From: Chryseobacterium senegalense
Lineage (GTDB): Bacteria; Bacteroidota; Bacteroidia; Flavobacteriales; Weeksellaceae
Direction of reading: 5' to 3'
NCBI GenBank assembly: GCA_001403755.1
Contig: CYUH01000015.1
Span: 784,589-848,588, forward strand
Length of the DNA stretch: 64,000 bases
The notes under the pieces are model-generated. The model worked only from the letters and a program-made list of their open reading frames with translations, was not told the DNA's origin and ran no database searches. The position numbers and the translations under genes are program-made. Positions within the stretch are counted from its first letter, which is position 1. Each line of letters begins with the position of its first letter. Of this stretch, positions 43,187-51,422 are shown one piece after another.

Positions 43187-44326
43187 CTATTTGGAAATTT
43201 CTCTTCCAATAACCAATCTCTGGATTTCCGAAGTTCCTTCGCCAATCGTACAAAGTTTAGAATCTCTATAGAATTTTTCCACCGGAAAATCTTTAGTATA
43301 ACCATAACCTCCGAAAACCTGAACGGCATTGTTGGCGATTCTTACACAGGCCTCGGAAGCGTACAATTTTGCCATTGCACCTTCTTTGGTCATAGGTTTT
43401 TTTGCATTTTTCAAGTTGGACGCACGCTGAATAAGCAGTTCGGCAGCATCAATTTCAGTTGCCATATCTGCAAGCATGAAATTAATTGCCTGAAATTCGT
43501 TAATTGCTTTTCCGAATTGTTTTCTTTCAAGAGAATATTTCAAAGCGGCTTTGTAAGCACCTCTTGCAATGCCTAAACTTAAAGCAGCGATCGAGATTCT
43601 TCCGCCGTCAAGAATTTTCATGGCTTGTTTAAAACCGGAGCCTACTTCTCCTAATCGGTGAGAGTCGGGAACTCTTACATTGTCAAAGATGAGCTCTGCA
43701 GTTTCAGAAGCTCTCATTCCGAGTTTGTTTTCTTTTTTACCTGAAGAAAAACCGGGCATTCCTTTTTCCAAAACGAATGCCGTAGAATTGTTTTTAGCTC
43801 CTTTTTCGCCTGTTCTAGTCATTACCACTGCGATATCACCGGAAATTGCGTGGGTGATGAAATTTTTAGCCCCGTTCAAAACCCATTCGTCGCCATCTTT
43901 TACAGCGGTTGTGCTCATTCCACCTGAATCTGAACCTGTATTGTGTTCGGTAAGTCCCCATGCTCCGATTACTTTACCGGAAGCGAGTTGGGGCAGCCAT
44001 TTTTTGCGTTGTTCTTCGTTTCCGAATTCATATATATGATTGGTGCAAAGTGAGTTGTGAGCAGCAACAGACAATCCGATCGATGGATCAACCTGAGAAA
44101 TTTCGTCCAAAATTGCAACATACTCATGATATCCCAAACCGGATCCGCCATATTCTTCAGGAATTACAATTCCCATAAATCCCATTTCTCCCAACTGATG
44201 GAATAGTTCTACTGGAAATGTTTGGCTTTCGTCCCATTCCATAATATTCGGGCGGATGTTTTTTTCTGCAAAATCTTTTGCGGTTTCTGCAATCATTGCG
44301 ATGTTGCTCAGTGTTTCACTATTCAT
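43187..44326 (-). CDS. Acyl-CoA dehydrogenase
   Basis: 379-residue FAD enzyme performing the first oxidation of acyl-CoA. Family signatures are GAWGLTEHNTGSDSGGM (flavin/substrate segment), QAFGKAINEFQ-like helix (RKQFGKAINEFQ) and the C-terminal GEGTSEIQRLVIGREI with the QVFGGYGYTKDFPVEK block. The sequence is closest in style to short/branched-chain or butyryl-CoA dehydrogenases, but chain-length preference is not clear. Single gene with promoter and terminator. Confidence 0.93.
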   Translation of the reverse strand: MNSETLSNIAMIAETAKDFAEKNIRPNIMEWDESQTFPVELFHQLGEMGFMGIVIPEEYGGSGLGYHEYVAILDEISQVDPSIGLSVAAHNSLCTNHIYEFGNEEQRKKWLPQLASGKVIGAWGLTEHNTGSDSGGMSTTAVKDGDEWVLNGAKNFITHAISGDIAVVMTRTGEKGAKNNSTAFVLEKGMPGFSSGKKENKLGMRASETAELIFDNVRVPDSHRLGEVGSGFKQAMKILDGGRISIAALSLGIARGAYKAALKYSLERKQFGKAINEFQAINFMLADMATEIDAAELLIQRASNLKNAKKPMTKEGAMAKLYASEACVRIANNAVQVFGGYGYTKDFPVEKFYRDSKLCTIGEGTSEIQRLVIGREISK

Positions 44327-44350
44327 ATTTGTTTATTTCTTATTTGTTCT

Positions 44351-44358
44351 CAAAGATA
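44351..44358 (-). promoter_or_regulatory. -7 promoter box of the acyl-CoA dehydrogenase gene
   Basis: TATCTTTG on the minus strand, 24 bases before the start codon. Confidence 0.5.
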
Positions 44359-44488
44359 ATTAAATTGGCGAATTTTGAAAATAAAAATAATTTTGATGCT
44401 ATTTAATATTAAAAGATAACGAAAAATTAATAGTTATTTGGTCTCCTAAGCGAGTAATTTGCCTAAATTGCAAGCCAATTTTTAGTAG

Positions 44489-46360
44489 ATGAGAATACTT
44501 TTATTTTTTACCTTATTGCCTTTTTTAGCTGAAGCTCAAGCACCTGTTGGCTATTATGATGGCACTTCAACACTTACGGGATATGCCCTGAAATCGAAGC
44601 TTCACCAGATTATTTCCGAAAAAAGTATCAATTGGCATTATGGAGATTTGACCAATTTTTATAACCAAACCGATTTGGATAAATATTACGATCATGATGC
44701 ATCGAACACCACAATTTTATTAGATATTTACTCTGAAATTCCCAGCGGCTCCGATTCCTACGAGTATACCACCGCAAATATTGTAGGTTCTGCAAGTGCA
44801 GAAGGACAGGGCTGGAACCGCGAACATATGATGCCTCAAAGTACTTTCAATAGTAACTATCCAATGTATTCTGATTTGTTTTTTGTGATTCCGACCGATG
44901 CTAGAATTAATCAACTGAGAAGCAATTATCCGTATGGTATTGCAAAAACAAGCACAACACCTTTTCATACTTTTAGCAATGGATCAAAAATTAATACTAA
45001 TGCGACCGCCGGTTCGGGATATACGGGACGAGTGTATGAACCCATCGATGAATTTAAAGGTGATATAGCAAGAAGTTTACTTTATTTTGTGGTAAGATAT
45101 GAAGGAAAATTAAACTCTTTTAATTTTTACAATGGATCTTCTGCAGCAAATGATACCAGTCCGCTAGACGGAACGGAGGAAAAAGCTTTTGAGAATTGGT
45201 ACTTGGCAATGTTGCTTCAGTGGCATTTCCAAGATCCTGTTTCGCAAAGGGAAATTGATCGTAATAATGCGGTTTTTGCAATTCAGAAAAACAGGAATCC
45301 ATTCATTGATCATCCGGAATGGGTGAATGCTGTGTGGTCTCAAACGACTGATGCAGCGGTTCCGCAAGCTCCAAGTAATTTAAATGTGGCGAAAACCAGC
45401 GCATATTTTGTAGCTTTAAATTGGAATGCATCGCCGGATTCGGATGTTATCGGGTATAAAATCTACCAAAATGGCGTTTTAGTAGCCACTACAAAAAATA
45501 CAAGTATCGATATCGACCATCTTCTGCCTTCTACTGCTTATCAGTTTACGGTAAAAGCTTATGATAATGGATATTTGGAATCTTCGGAAAGTAATTTGAC
45601 TTCTGTAACCACTTTGCCAGATGATATCTATGCGAAAGATTTAATGATTACCAAATACATCGAAGGAACCGCAAATAATAAAGCGATTGAAATAACCAAT
45701 AAAACCGGCCATTCCGTAAATTTGGATAAATATAGATTGAACATTCAGTTTTATAGCGGAACCAACTATTATTTTCCTGCACCGTTTGAATTGGAAGGAA
45801 CAGTTCAACACAATGAAACTTTTGTTATTTTAAATCCGAATGCGCAATTATCTTGTATCTCGAATGACCAGTCTAAATTTGTGACGGCCGCACCTCAAAT
45901 GACTTTTTCAGGAAGCCATTATTTGGAACTCCGGTATGCTTCCCAAACAGTTGATGCGATAGGAACCAAAGATCTAAGTAATTTTTCAACTCTTGGAAAT
46001 GTGTCCTTGTATCGGTTGAATTCCGCGAAGCAACCGACTGCTACTTTTAATCTTGCAGAATGGCAAAATTACGAAATAGATTACTGCGAAAATTTAGGAA
46101 TTTTAGCTGCAGCAGATGTTTCTATTCTTAATGAAAATGATTTTTCTGTTTATCCAAATCCTGTTGGCGATTGGCTTTCGGTAAAAGGAAAACAACTTGA
46201 AAAAGTTCAGAAAGTCTCCTTGTTTGATGCTTCCGGTAAATTGTTTATGCAGGAAAATAATCCTTTCAAAAATGGAAATTCATGGAATGTTCAGCATCTG
46301 AAGCCGGGAGTTTACATTCTGAAAATCGATCATCACGCGGTGAAGTTTATCAAAAAATAG
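44489..46360 (+). CDS. Secreted endonuclease I family nuclease with Fn3, lamin-tail and T9SS domains
   Basis: 623 residues. Signal peptide (to about AEAQA), then an EndA/NucM-type endonuclease domain (about 20-270) with the active-site block NREHMMPQSTF (H113) and FFVIPTDARINQLRSNYPYG. A fibronectin type III domain (about 290-385, starting PQAPSNLNV), a lamin-tail-like beta domain (about 390-520) and a T9SS type A sorting domain (about 551-623, VYPNPVGDW ... YILKI) follow. It is expected to degrade DNA or RNA outside the cell. Monocistronic. Confidence 0.92.
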   Translation: MRILLFFTLLPFLAEAQAPVGYYDGTSTLTGYALKSKLHQIISEKSINWHYGDLTNFYNQTDLDKYYDHDASNTTILLDIYSEIPSGSDSYEYTTANIVGSASAEGQGWNREHMMPQSTFNSNYPMYSDLFFVIPTDARINQLRSNYPYGIAKTSTTPFHTFSNGSKINTNATAGSGYTGRVYEPIDEFKGDIARSLLYFVVRYEGKLNSFNFYNGSSAANDTSPLDGTEEKAFENWYLAMLLQWHFQDPVSQREIDRNNAVFAIQKNRNPFIDHPEWVNAVWSQTTDAAVPQAPSNLNVAKTSAYFVALNWNASPDSDVIGYKIYQNGVLVATTKNTSIDIDHLLPSTAYQFTVKAYDNGYLESSESNLTSVTTLPDDIYAKDLMITKYIEGTANNKAIEITNKTGHSVNLDKYRLNIQFYSGTNYYFPAPFELEGTVQHNETFVILNPNAQLSCISNDQSKFVTAAPQMTFSGSHYLELRYASQTVDAIGTKDLSNFSTLGNVSLYRLNSAKQPTATFNLAEWQNYEIDYCENLGILAAADVSILNENDFSVYPNPVGDWLSVKGKQLEKVQKVSLFDASGKLFMQENNPFKNGNSWNVQHLKPGVYILKIDHHAVKFIKK

Positions 46361-46380
46361 CCATTGAAAATATAAAAACG

Positions 46381-46411
46381 AAAATCCCCGCAAACTGATG
46401 TGGGGATTTTT
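46381..46411. terminator. Bidirectional terminator between the endonuclease and HhH genes
   Basis: Stem AAAATCCCCGCA / TGTGGGGATTTT (46381-46392, 46399-46410; one wobble). Confidence 0.92.
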
Positions 46412-46422
46412 GTGTAATAATT

Positions 46423-47820
46423 TTAATCTATTAAGTAAAGTCTCATTCTGGCTTCGTATTCTGTTTTTGTTTTTAGGAATTTCCAAATTTTTTTGTCATC
46501 TGGATATGAAATTCTGTAATAAATGATTTTGTCCGCAGAATATTTAAAATAAGGATGTGTTTTGAGCCATTCTTCCGGAGCGGAAACTAAGGTGTATTTA
46601 GGAACCTTAGAATGGTCCAGTCTTGCTACAGCAACCAATTTCTGCGCTAATTCTTTGTCTATATCGTAAGTGTCGACAATTTGTTGTCTGGAAACGAAAC
46701 CACCAAGTTTTTTCCTGTAATTTAGGATCATGCCAGCGCTTTTTTCATCAAAACCAAATTCTAAAAGTTGTTTGAAAGTAATCTGGTTTAAATCTGTTTT
46801 TGCGAAGTCTGTTTTTGCTTCCGGCGCGCTTTCAGATTTTGAATTGGAAACAAATGACGCATTTCCTGTTTTTTGCGAAGCATTTGTTTTTAAATTATCG
46901 GGATTCAAAACAATATAAGGTTTTAATTCCTCGAATTTTTCTTCCGAAATTACAAAGCAGCGTGCAATTTCATCCAAATTTTTAAAACTTCCTTTCAGAT
47001 TTCGATCGCGATAATTGACGATCACTTGCGCCTGTTTTTCGGAAAAACCAAGCTTTTGCCATCCTTCTAAATCGGTAATATTGGGATCAAATTTTTCGTA
47101 AGAAAATTTTTCCTTATCAGTAGAATTGCTTTTATAATGCGTTTTTGCAATATAGTTTTCCGGAGTTTTTTCTGGAAGCAGAAGATAAGGTTCCATTTTC
47201 CGGAAATTTTCTTCGCTGATGATGAAGCAATCTTTAAATTTTTCTTTACTGAGAAAACTTCCGCCAAGATATTGTTTATATTTCAGAATCGAATGAGCTT
47301 GTTTTTCAGTCAAACCCATTTTTACAAAATCCGCAGTACTGAAATGGTCTGGATTGAATTTCCCTGGAATTTTAAGTTCTTTTTTCTCAAAGCTTCTTGG
47401 ATTCGAATTGTGAAAAGATCGGTACTTTCCGCTTTCGTAGGAGTTTTTAGTATTTTCAGGAAGTAGGATGTAGGGTTCTAATTCGTTATACTTTTCCTCG
47501 GAAATCGAATAGCACTTTTTTAGTTGTGCTTTTGAGGTAAATTCTCCGCCGACGATGTTTTTGTATTTCAGAATCGTGGCTACTTGTTTTTCCGAAAATC
47601 CGAGTTTTTTCCAGCCATTTTCATCCAAATTGTTCGGATCAAACTCTTGTAGATCAGTTATTTCTAAGTTTGCAAATTCAATTTTTTCTGTTGGATCAAC
47701 TTCAGATTTATTCTTTTTTCCGTAATCAAAATAAAAAATTCCAGCTAATAGAAAAGCTGCCGAAGTAGCAAAGCCAAGGAAATAGTTCTTGGCAGCGGAA
47801 AATTGAAATGGAGAACTCAT
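46423..47820 (-). CDS. Membrane-anchored protein with four helix-hairpin-helix repeats
   Basis: 465 residues from ATG 47820 (preferred to a TTG six bases upstream). One membrane helix near the N-terminus (about 12-31). It then has four related units at about 60-121, 155-216, 244-306 and 342-400, each with GF-S-EKQA-like hairpin, a KY(K)x-GG-F segment and, in the first three, a Cys followed by ISEE and a PY end. These match ComEA-type helix-hairpin-helix modules. Single-unit ComEA binds DNA in the periplasm during transformation; this four-unit form is annotated generally as HhH protein. DNA binding is inferred. Ends in a basic region without catalytic motif. Confidence 0.85.
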   Translation of the reverse strand: MSSPFQFSAAKNYFLGFATSAAFLLAGIFYFDYGKKNKSEVDPTEKIEFANLEITDLQEFDPNNLDENGWKKLGFSEKQVATILKYKNIVGGEFTSKAQLKKCYSISEEKYNELEPYILLPENTKNSYESGKYRSFHNSNPRSFEKKELKIPGKFNPDHFSTADFVKMGLTEKQAHSILKYKQYLGGSFLSKEKFKDCFIISEENFRKMEPYLLLPEKTPENYIAKTHYKSNSTDKEKFSYEKFDPNITDLEGWQKLGFSEKQAQVIVNYRDRNLKGSFKNLDEIARCFVISEEKFEELKPYIVLNPDNLKTNASQKTGNASFVSNSKSESAPEAKTDFAKTDLNQITFKQLLEFGFDEKSAGMILNYRKKLGGFVSRQQIVDTYDIDKELAQKLVAVARLDHSKVPKYTLVSAPEEWLKTHPYFKYSADKIIYYRISYPDDKKIWKFLKTKTEYEARMRLYLID

Positions 47821-47909
47821 GATCAATTTTCTAACAAAATTACCGCGAATTCTAATATTTTTCGTAATTAAAAAGAGCTATTTTGTTTAAAGGTAAAAAC
47901 ACCCTTTTT

Positions 47910-48251
47910 TTATTCCGGTTTGTCGACAAGTGAATCCTTAAGCTTCTGCAATTCAGCTTTTACAAATTCTAATCGGTCAATCATGGTGATGGTTTCCGAG
48001 ATTTTAGAATTGGTTGCCAATGCGACTCTAGCTCCATCCAAAGTGTAGCCTTTTTCCTTAACCAAATGATAAATAATCTTCAAATTTTCAATATCAGAAG
48101 GTGTAAAATAGCGGTTTCCTTTCTTGTTTTTCTTAGGTTTGATGATAGGAAACTCTTGTTCCCAATATCTAATTAAAGAGGCGTTTACATCAAAAGCTTT
48201 TGCAACTTCTCCTATGGGGTAATACAGTTTATCAGGCAGGTTTATTTTCAT
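47910..48251 (-). CDS. MerR family transcriptional regulator
   Basis: 113 residues with a MerR-type winged helix (YYPIGEVAKAFDVNASLIRYWEQEFP, then GNRYFTPSDIENLKIIYHLVKEKGYTLDGA) and a short C-terminal coiled coil for dimerisation. No effector-binding domain follows, like the small MerR proteins found widely in Bacteroidota. It lies 89 bases upstream of the HhH gene in the same direction, so they might be one transcript. Confidence 0.9.
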   Translation of the reverse strand: MKINLPDKLYYPIGEVAKAFDVNASLIRYWEQEFPIIKPKKNKKGNRYFTPSDIENLKIIYHLVKEKGYTLDGARVALATNSKISETITMIDRLEFVKAELQKLKDSLVDKPE

Positions 48252-48269
48252 AGGTTAAATAAAGAAATT

Positions 48270-48277
48270 CAAATATA
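48270..48277 (-). promoter_or_regulatory. -7 promoter box of the merR gene
   Basis: TATATTTG on the minus strand, 18 bases before the start codon. Confidence 0.48.
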
Positions 48278-48486
48278 AATATTTTTAATTTACTGGAACA
48301 AATCCATGTTTTTTGATGAGGAGAAAAGTTCATTTAGTTGGTGGTGTTTTTTAATGGTATGGAACTTGATGGAAAAAACACAATTCCCTAACTTTTTTTG
48401 ATAAATTTTTATAAATATGAAGAAATATTATTAATTTTTTATTGGTTTTTTAATCAATATTCATTATTAACATTAAAAAATAAATT

Positions 48487-49023
48487 ATGAGAAAATTACT
48501 TTTTGCATTGTCATTTTTGGCAATTGTCTCGTGTAAGGAAACCTCTAAGACTGAAGTTTCCGAAAGTCAAACAAGTCTGGCAACAGACACTCCTTCGAAT
48601 ATTACTTTGAATGAGACAAAACCAAGTGAATCTTCAACTGCGGTAGAAACTACTGCTATTCAGAAAAAAACATTCAATGATAAAGAAATGTTGCTTACAA
48701 AAGCACAAGTGGTTGGTTCTATTTTAAGTGTGGAATTTCAGGTAAATACACCGGAAGGAAAATTGGTAGATTTCAAGTTTCCGCTCGACGAAGTAAATTA
48801 CATTGACGATGCTTTATCAAAAAAAGTAGGCTTACTAAAAGATGACGCGGGAGTTTACATGGCGAATCCGCTAAGTTCGAATAATAAATTTATTTTGTTG
48901 AGAGGAAAAGCAAACAATTATTTAGTCTCAATGAAGTTTCCTGCACCTCCTGCAGAAAGCAGAACGGTGAGTTTTAATATTCCGAACTTCGGTTCCTTTG
49001 ATCAAGTACAAATTACGAGATAA
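48487..49023 (+). CDS. Lipoprotein of unknown function
   Basis: 178 residues. Lipobox IVSC with C17 after MRKLLFALSFLA, then a long low-complexity Ser/Thr/Glu linker (about 18-65) and a small folded domain with alternating strands. Its stop is one base before the next lipoprotein gene, so they are co-transcribed. Both have similar Ser/Thr/Glu-rich tethers. I do not recognise the folded domain. Confidence 0.78.
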   Translation: MRKLLFALSFLAIVSCKETSKTEVSESQTSLATDTPSNITLNETKPSESSTAVETTAIQKKTFNDKEMLLTKAQVVGSILSVEFQVNTPEGKLVDFKFPLDEVNYIDDALSKKVGLLKDDAGVYMANPLSSNNKFILLRGKANNYLVSMKFPAPPAESRTVSFNIPNFGSFDQVQITR

Positions 49024-49024
49024 G

Positions 49025-49624
49025 ATGAGAAGTTTTTATAAAATTGCAGCAATCGTTTTATTTTTGGGACTGTTAATGAGTTGTGCAAAGGAAACCACTG
49101 CACATACTAAAACGGACGAAATTCAAACAGGACAGACAGAAAGCTCAAAAGTAACGGAACATTCAGAGAGTAATCTTTCCTCGAATACCAGTGAAGTAGG
49201 AGATGAAATGTCGGCAAATTCCAGTAATTTGTCAGCGGATATTAGCAATTTGAATATTGATATTAATTTAGCTGCCGATCAACTTTTTGATTTTGATAAA
49301 GCGATTCTAAAACCAGAAGCTGAAGGGGAATTAACCAAAGCATATTCACAATTTGAAAATCAGCCAAAAGCGAAAGTAACGGTTGTGGGGTATACCGATG
49401 GAAAGGGAAGTGTGAAGTACAACAAAAACTTGTCTTTGCGCCGTGCAAATGCGGTGAAAGATTGGTTTCAAAAAAAAGGAAGCCAAAACAGTATCTTTGT
49501 TGAAGGAAGAGGAGCAGATAATCCAATCGCACCCAACACAAATCCCGATGGATCTGACAATCCGGAAGGAAGAGCCAAAAATCGTCGTGTAGAAATCAAA
49601 GTAACCGGCGAAAAATCAATTTAG
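49025..49624 (+). CDS. OmpA family lipoprotein
   Basis: 199 residues from ATG 49025 (an in-frame TTG lies 27 bases upstream inside the preceding gene). Lipobox LLMSC with C20, a Ser/Glu/Asn-rich tether, then an OmpA C-terminal peptidoglycan-binding domain (about 80-195): LFDFDKAILKPEAEGEL, GYTDGKGSVKYNKNLSLRRA and the late GRAKNRRVEI. It should link the outer membrane to peptidoglycan. Second gene of a two-lipoprotein operon. Confidence 0.9.
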   Translation: MRSFYKIAAIVLFLGLLMSCAKETTAHTKTDEIQTGQTESSKVTEHSESNLSSNTSEVGDEMSANSSNLSADISNLNIDINLAADQLFDFDKAILKPEAEGELTKAYSQFENQPKAKVTVVGYTDGKGSVKYNKNLSLRRANAVKDWFQKKGSQNSIFVEGRGADNPIAPNTNPDGSDNPEGRAKNRRVEIKVTGEKSI

Positions 49625-49640
49625 ATAACAATTAAATACG

Positions 49641-49682
49641 AGTGAAAATTGAAACGCTTAATAAGCGATTTCAATTTTCACT
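49641..49682. terminator. Long bidirectional terminator overlapping the end of the helicase gene
   Basis: Inverted repeat AGTGAAAATTGAAACGCTT against AAGCGATTTCAATTTTCACT (49641-49659, 49663-49682), 19 bp with one bulged A. Its right half lies within the last codons of the DEAD-box gene on the minus strand. Confidence 0.82.
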
Positions 49683-50965
49683 TTCTTACCTTTCAACTTT
49701 TCGTTAGCTAATTGCTTTAGCAGTTCGATGGTTTTTTTTCGGTTGACAGCAACATAAGAAGTCGTGTCTTTTACCTCGATTAAACCAATGTCATCTTTTC
49801 CGAGACCACCTTTTTTGATTAGGTAGCCAACAATATCAACCTTGTTGACTTTGTCTTTTTTTCCGGCGCTGATGTAGATGGTTTGATTTGGAGTTCTTTC
49901 TGGAACTCGATTAGCTTCCGAAACGTTTTCTTCTGGCGTGTTACCTTTGATGAAAGGAAAATTCTCATCTTCCGTCATAATTAAGTACGCAAAACCTTTC
50001 GCATTCATTCTGGCAGTTCGTCCGTTTCTATGGATGAAAGCATCTTCTTTTGGAGGTAATTGATAATGCACAATCGACTCAACTTCTGGGATGTCCAAAC
50101 CTCGTGAAGCTAAATCTGTTGTAATCAAAATTCTTGCAGAATCGTTTCTGAATTTCAAAAGTGCGCGTTCTCTTTCGTCCTGTTCCATTCCGCCGTGGAA
50201 AGTTTCCCGCTGGATTCCTTTTTCTCTTAGAAGTTCAGAAATTCTATCCACTGCATCTCTGTGATTACAGAAAATCAAGGTTCTTTTGTTTCCGATCTTA
50301 CAGATGAGTTGGAAAAGTGTATTCAGTTTTTCTTCAGGTGTCGTCATTACCTTTTTTAACTGAATGTTCGGTTTTGCTTCATTTTGTTTTAAGAAATTGA
50401 CTATCTTTTCATTGTTGAGTTCTACAAATTTCGGGATGTTGTCCATCACCGTTGCAGAAGTCAGAATGCGTTGCGAAAGTCCATTGAGTGAACCAATAAT
50501 GTATTCCATATCTTCCTGGAATCCTAATTCTAAAGCTTTATCAAACTCATCCAAAACCAAAGTTTTGATGGTTTCCGGACTGAAATTTTCATTTTTCAGG
50601 TGATAAGCAATTCTTCCCGGTGTTCCGATTAACACTGCTGGAGCTTCAATTAGGTTGTTGATTTCTATCTTTTTATCGTGTCCGCCGTAAGCCACAGAAA
50701 CTTTGAAATCTGTTCCCATAGATTTGAAAACCTGTTCGATCTGTAAAGCTAATTCTCTTGCCGGAACTAGAATTAAAGTCTGAATTCCTTTGACGTCAGA
50801 TTTTAAATTTCTAAGAACAGGAAATAAAAAGCCTAATGTTTTCCCTGAACCGGTCGGTGATAATAAGACAACATCAGTTTCATTTTCCGACGCTTTATAT
50901 ATAGATTTCTGCATCTGATTCATATCTTGAATCTGCAGTTTTTCGAATATCGGTTGTAATTCCAT
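49658..50965 (-). CDS. DEAD-box RNA helicase (DbpA-like)
   Basis: 435 residues. Motif I SPTGSGKT at 36-43; motif II reads DEFD (140-143) in place of DEAD; motif III SAT (TSATV) and the second RecA domain with HRNGRTARM are present. The C-terminal ~75 residues (KVDIVGYLIKKGGLGKDDIG) match the DbpA RNA-binding domain, which in E. coli recognises 23S rRNA hairpin 92. So a role in large-subunit assembly is likely. Full length. A promoter box lies almost at the start codon. Confidence 0.92.
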   Translation of the reverse strand: MELQPIFEKLQIQDMNQMQKSIYKASENETDVVLLSPTGSGKTLGFLFPVLRNLKSDVKGIQTLILVPARELALQIEQVFKSMGTDFKVSVAYGGHDKKIEINNLIEAPAVLIGTPGRIAYHLKNENFSPETIKTLVLDEFDKALELGFQEDMEYIIGSLNGLSQRILTSATVMDNIPKFVELNNEKIVNFLKQNEAKPNIQLKKVMTTPEEKLNTLFQLICKIGNKRTLIFCNHRDAVDRISELLREKGIQRETFHGGMEQDERERALLKFRNDSARILITTDLASRGLDIPEVESIVHYQLPPKEDAFIHRNGRTARMNAKGFAYLIMTEDENFPFIKGNTPEENVSEANRVPERTPNQTIYISAGKKDKVNKVDIVGYLIKKGGLGKDDIGLIEVKDTTSYVAVNRKKTIELLKQLANEKLKGKKVKIEIAY

Positions 50966-50969
50966 TTTG

Positions 50970-50977
50970 CAAAGGTA
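50970..50977 (-). promoter_or_regulatory. -7 promoter box almost touching the helicase start codon
   Basis: TACCTTTG on the minus strand ends 4 bases before ATG 50965, the same geometry as rrf2, suggesting a leaderless or nearly leaderless mRNA. Confidence 0.45.
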
Positions 50978-51270
50978 ATTCTTTTTGGTTCGAGGTTCAA
51001 GGTCTTGAATTTATGATTCTAGATTTGATATTTAATTTTCGAATTTTCTTTTTGGGCTATTTTGCCCATAGCCCCGATTAACGGTGTTTTATACATTATT
51101 TTAAGAATCGTCGAAACTCATACCTCGTTTTGCAACGGCTTCCTTTTTTTGCGTGGGAAAAGTATGGGTAAAAAAGATATGGTGGAAAGCGGGATTAACC
51201 TACAAAAAATTGGTCGATATTTATTTTGATTATCAATCAGTTATCTTGAAATTGAATTTAATAAAAATTA

Positions 51271-51301
51271 TTGCTGGTTTCAATTATTTTGCTTATTTTT
51301 G
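51271..51301 (+). promoter_or_regulatory. Promoter of rpsA
   Basis: TTG (51271-51273), 20-base spacer, TATTTTTG (51294-51301). The implied 5' leader before the rpsA ATG is about 115 bases, unusually long for this window. Confidence 0.62.
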
Positions 51302-51422
51302 CACCACTTTTTGTGGGAGCATTTGGCAAAGTTAAAATATTCAAAACTAACAACTTCCGTATTTTTCGTAAACCACATTGGGCCAAGCAACGAGAATGAA
51401 GGAATACAAATTTTATTAGAAA

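Larger units (their letters stand above)
50966..51422. other. 457-base intergenic region between the helicase and rpsA genes
   Basis: It holds the helicase promoter box at its left end and the rpsA promoter at 51271-51301. A small hairpin GGGCTA / TAGCCC occurs at 51054-51074. No protein-coding frame with recognisable features and no tRNA was seen; the remaining sequence is unexplained. Confidence 0.6.

Noticed and set aside
42591..43253. Longer version of the MazG-like protein starting at 43253
   Set aside because: The added N-terminus overlaps the acyl-CoA dehydrogenase end and its terminator and has no conserved content.
49641..49682. Long inverted repeat as end of a mobile element
   Set aside because: It lies exactly between convergent genes, with no transposase and no target duplication; a terminator explains it.
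51153..51335. Short open frame in the gap before rpsA
   Set aside because: No recognisable features, overlaps the rpsA promoter, and has biased sequence like the surrounding non-coding DNA.
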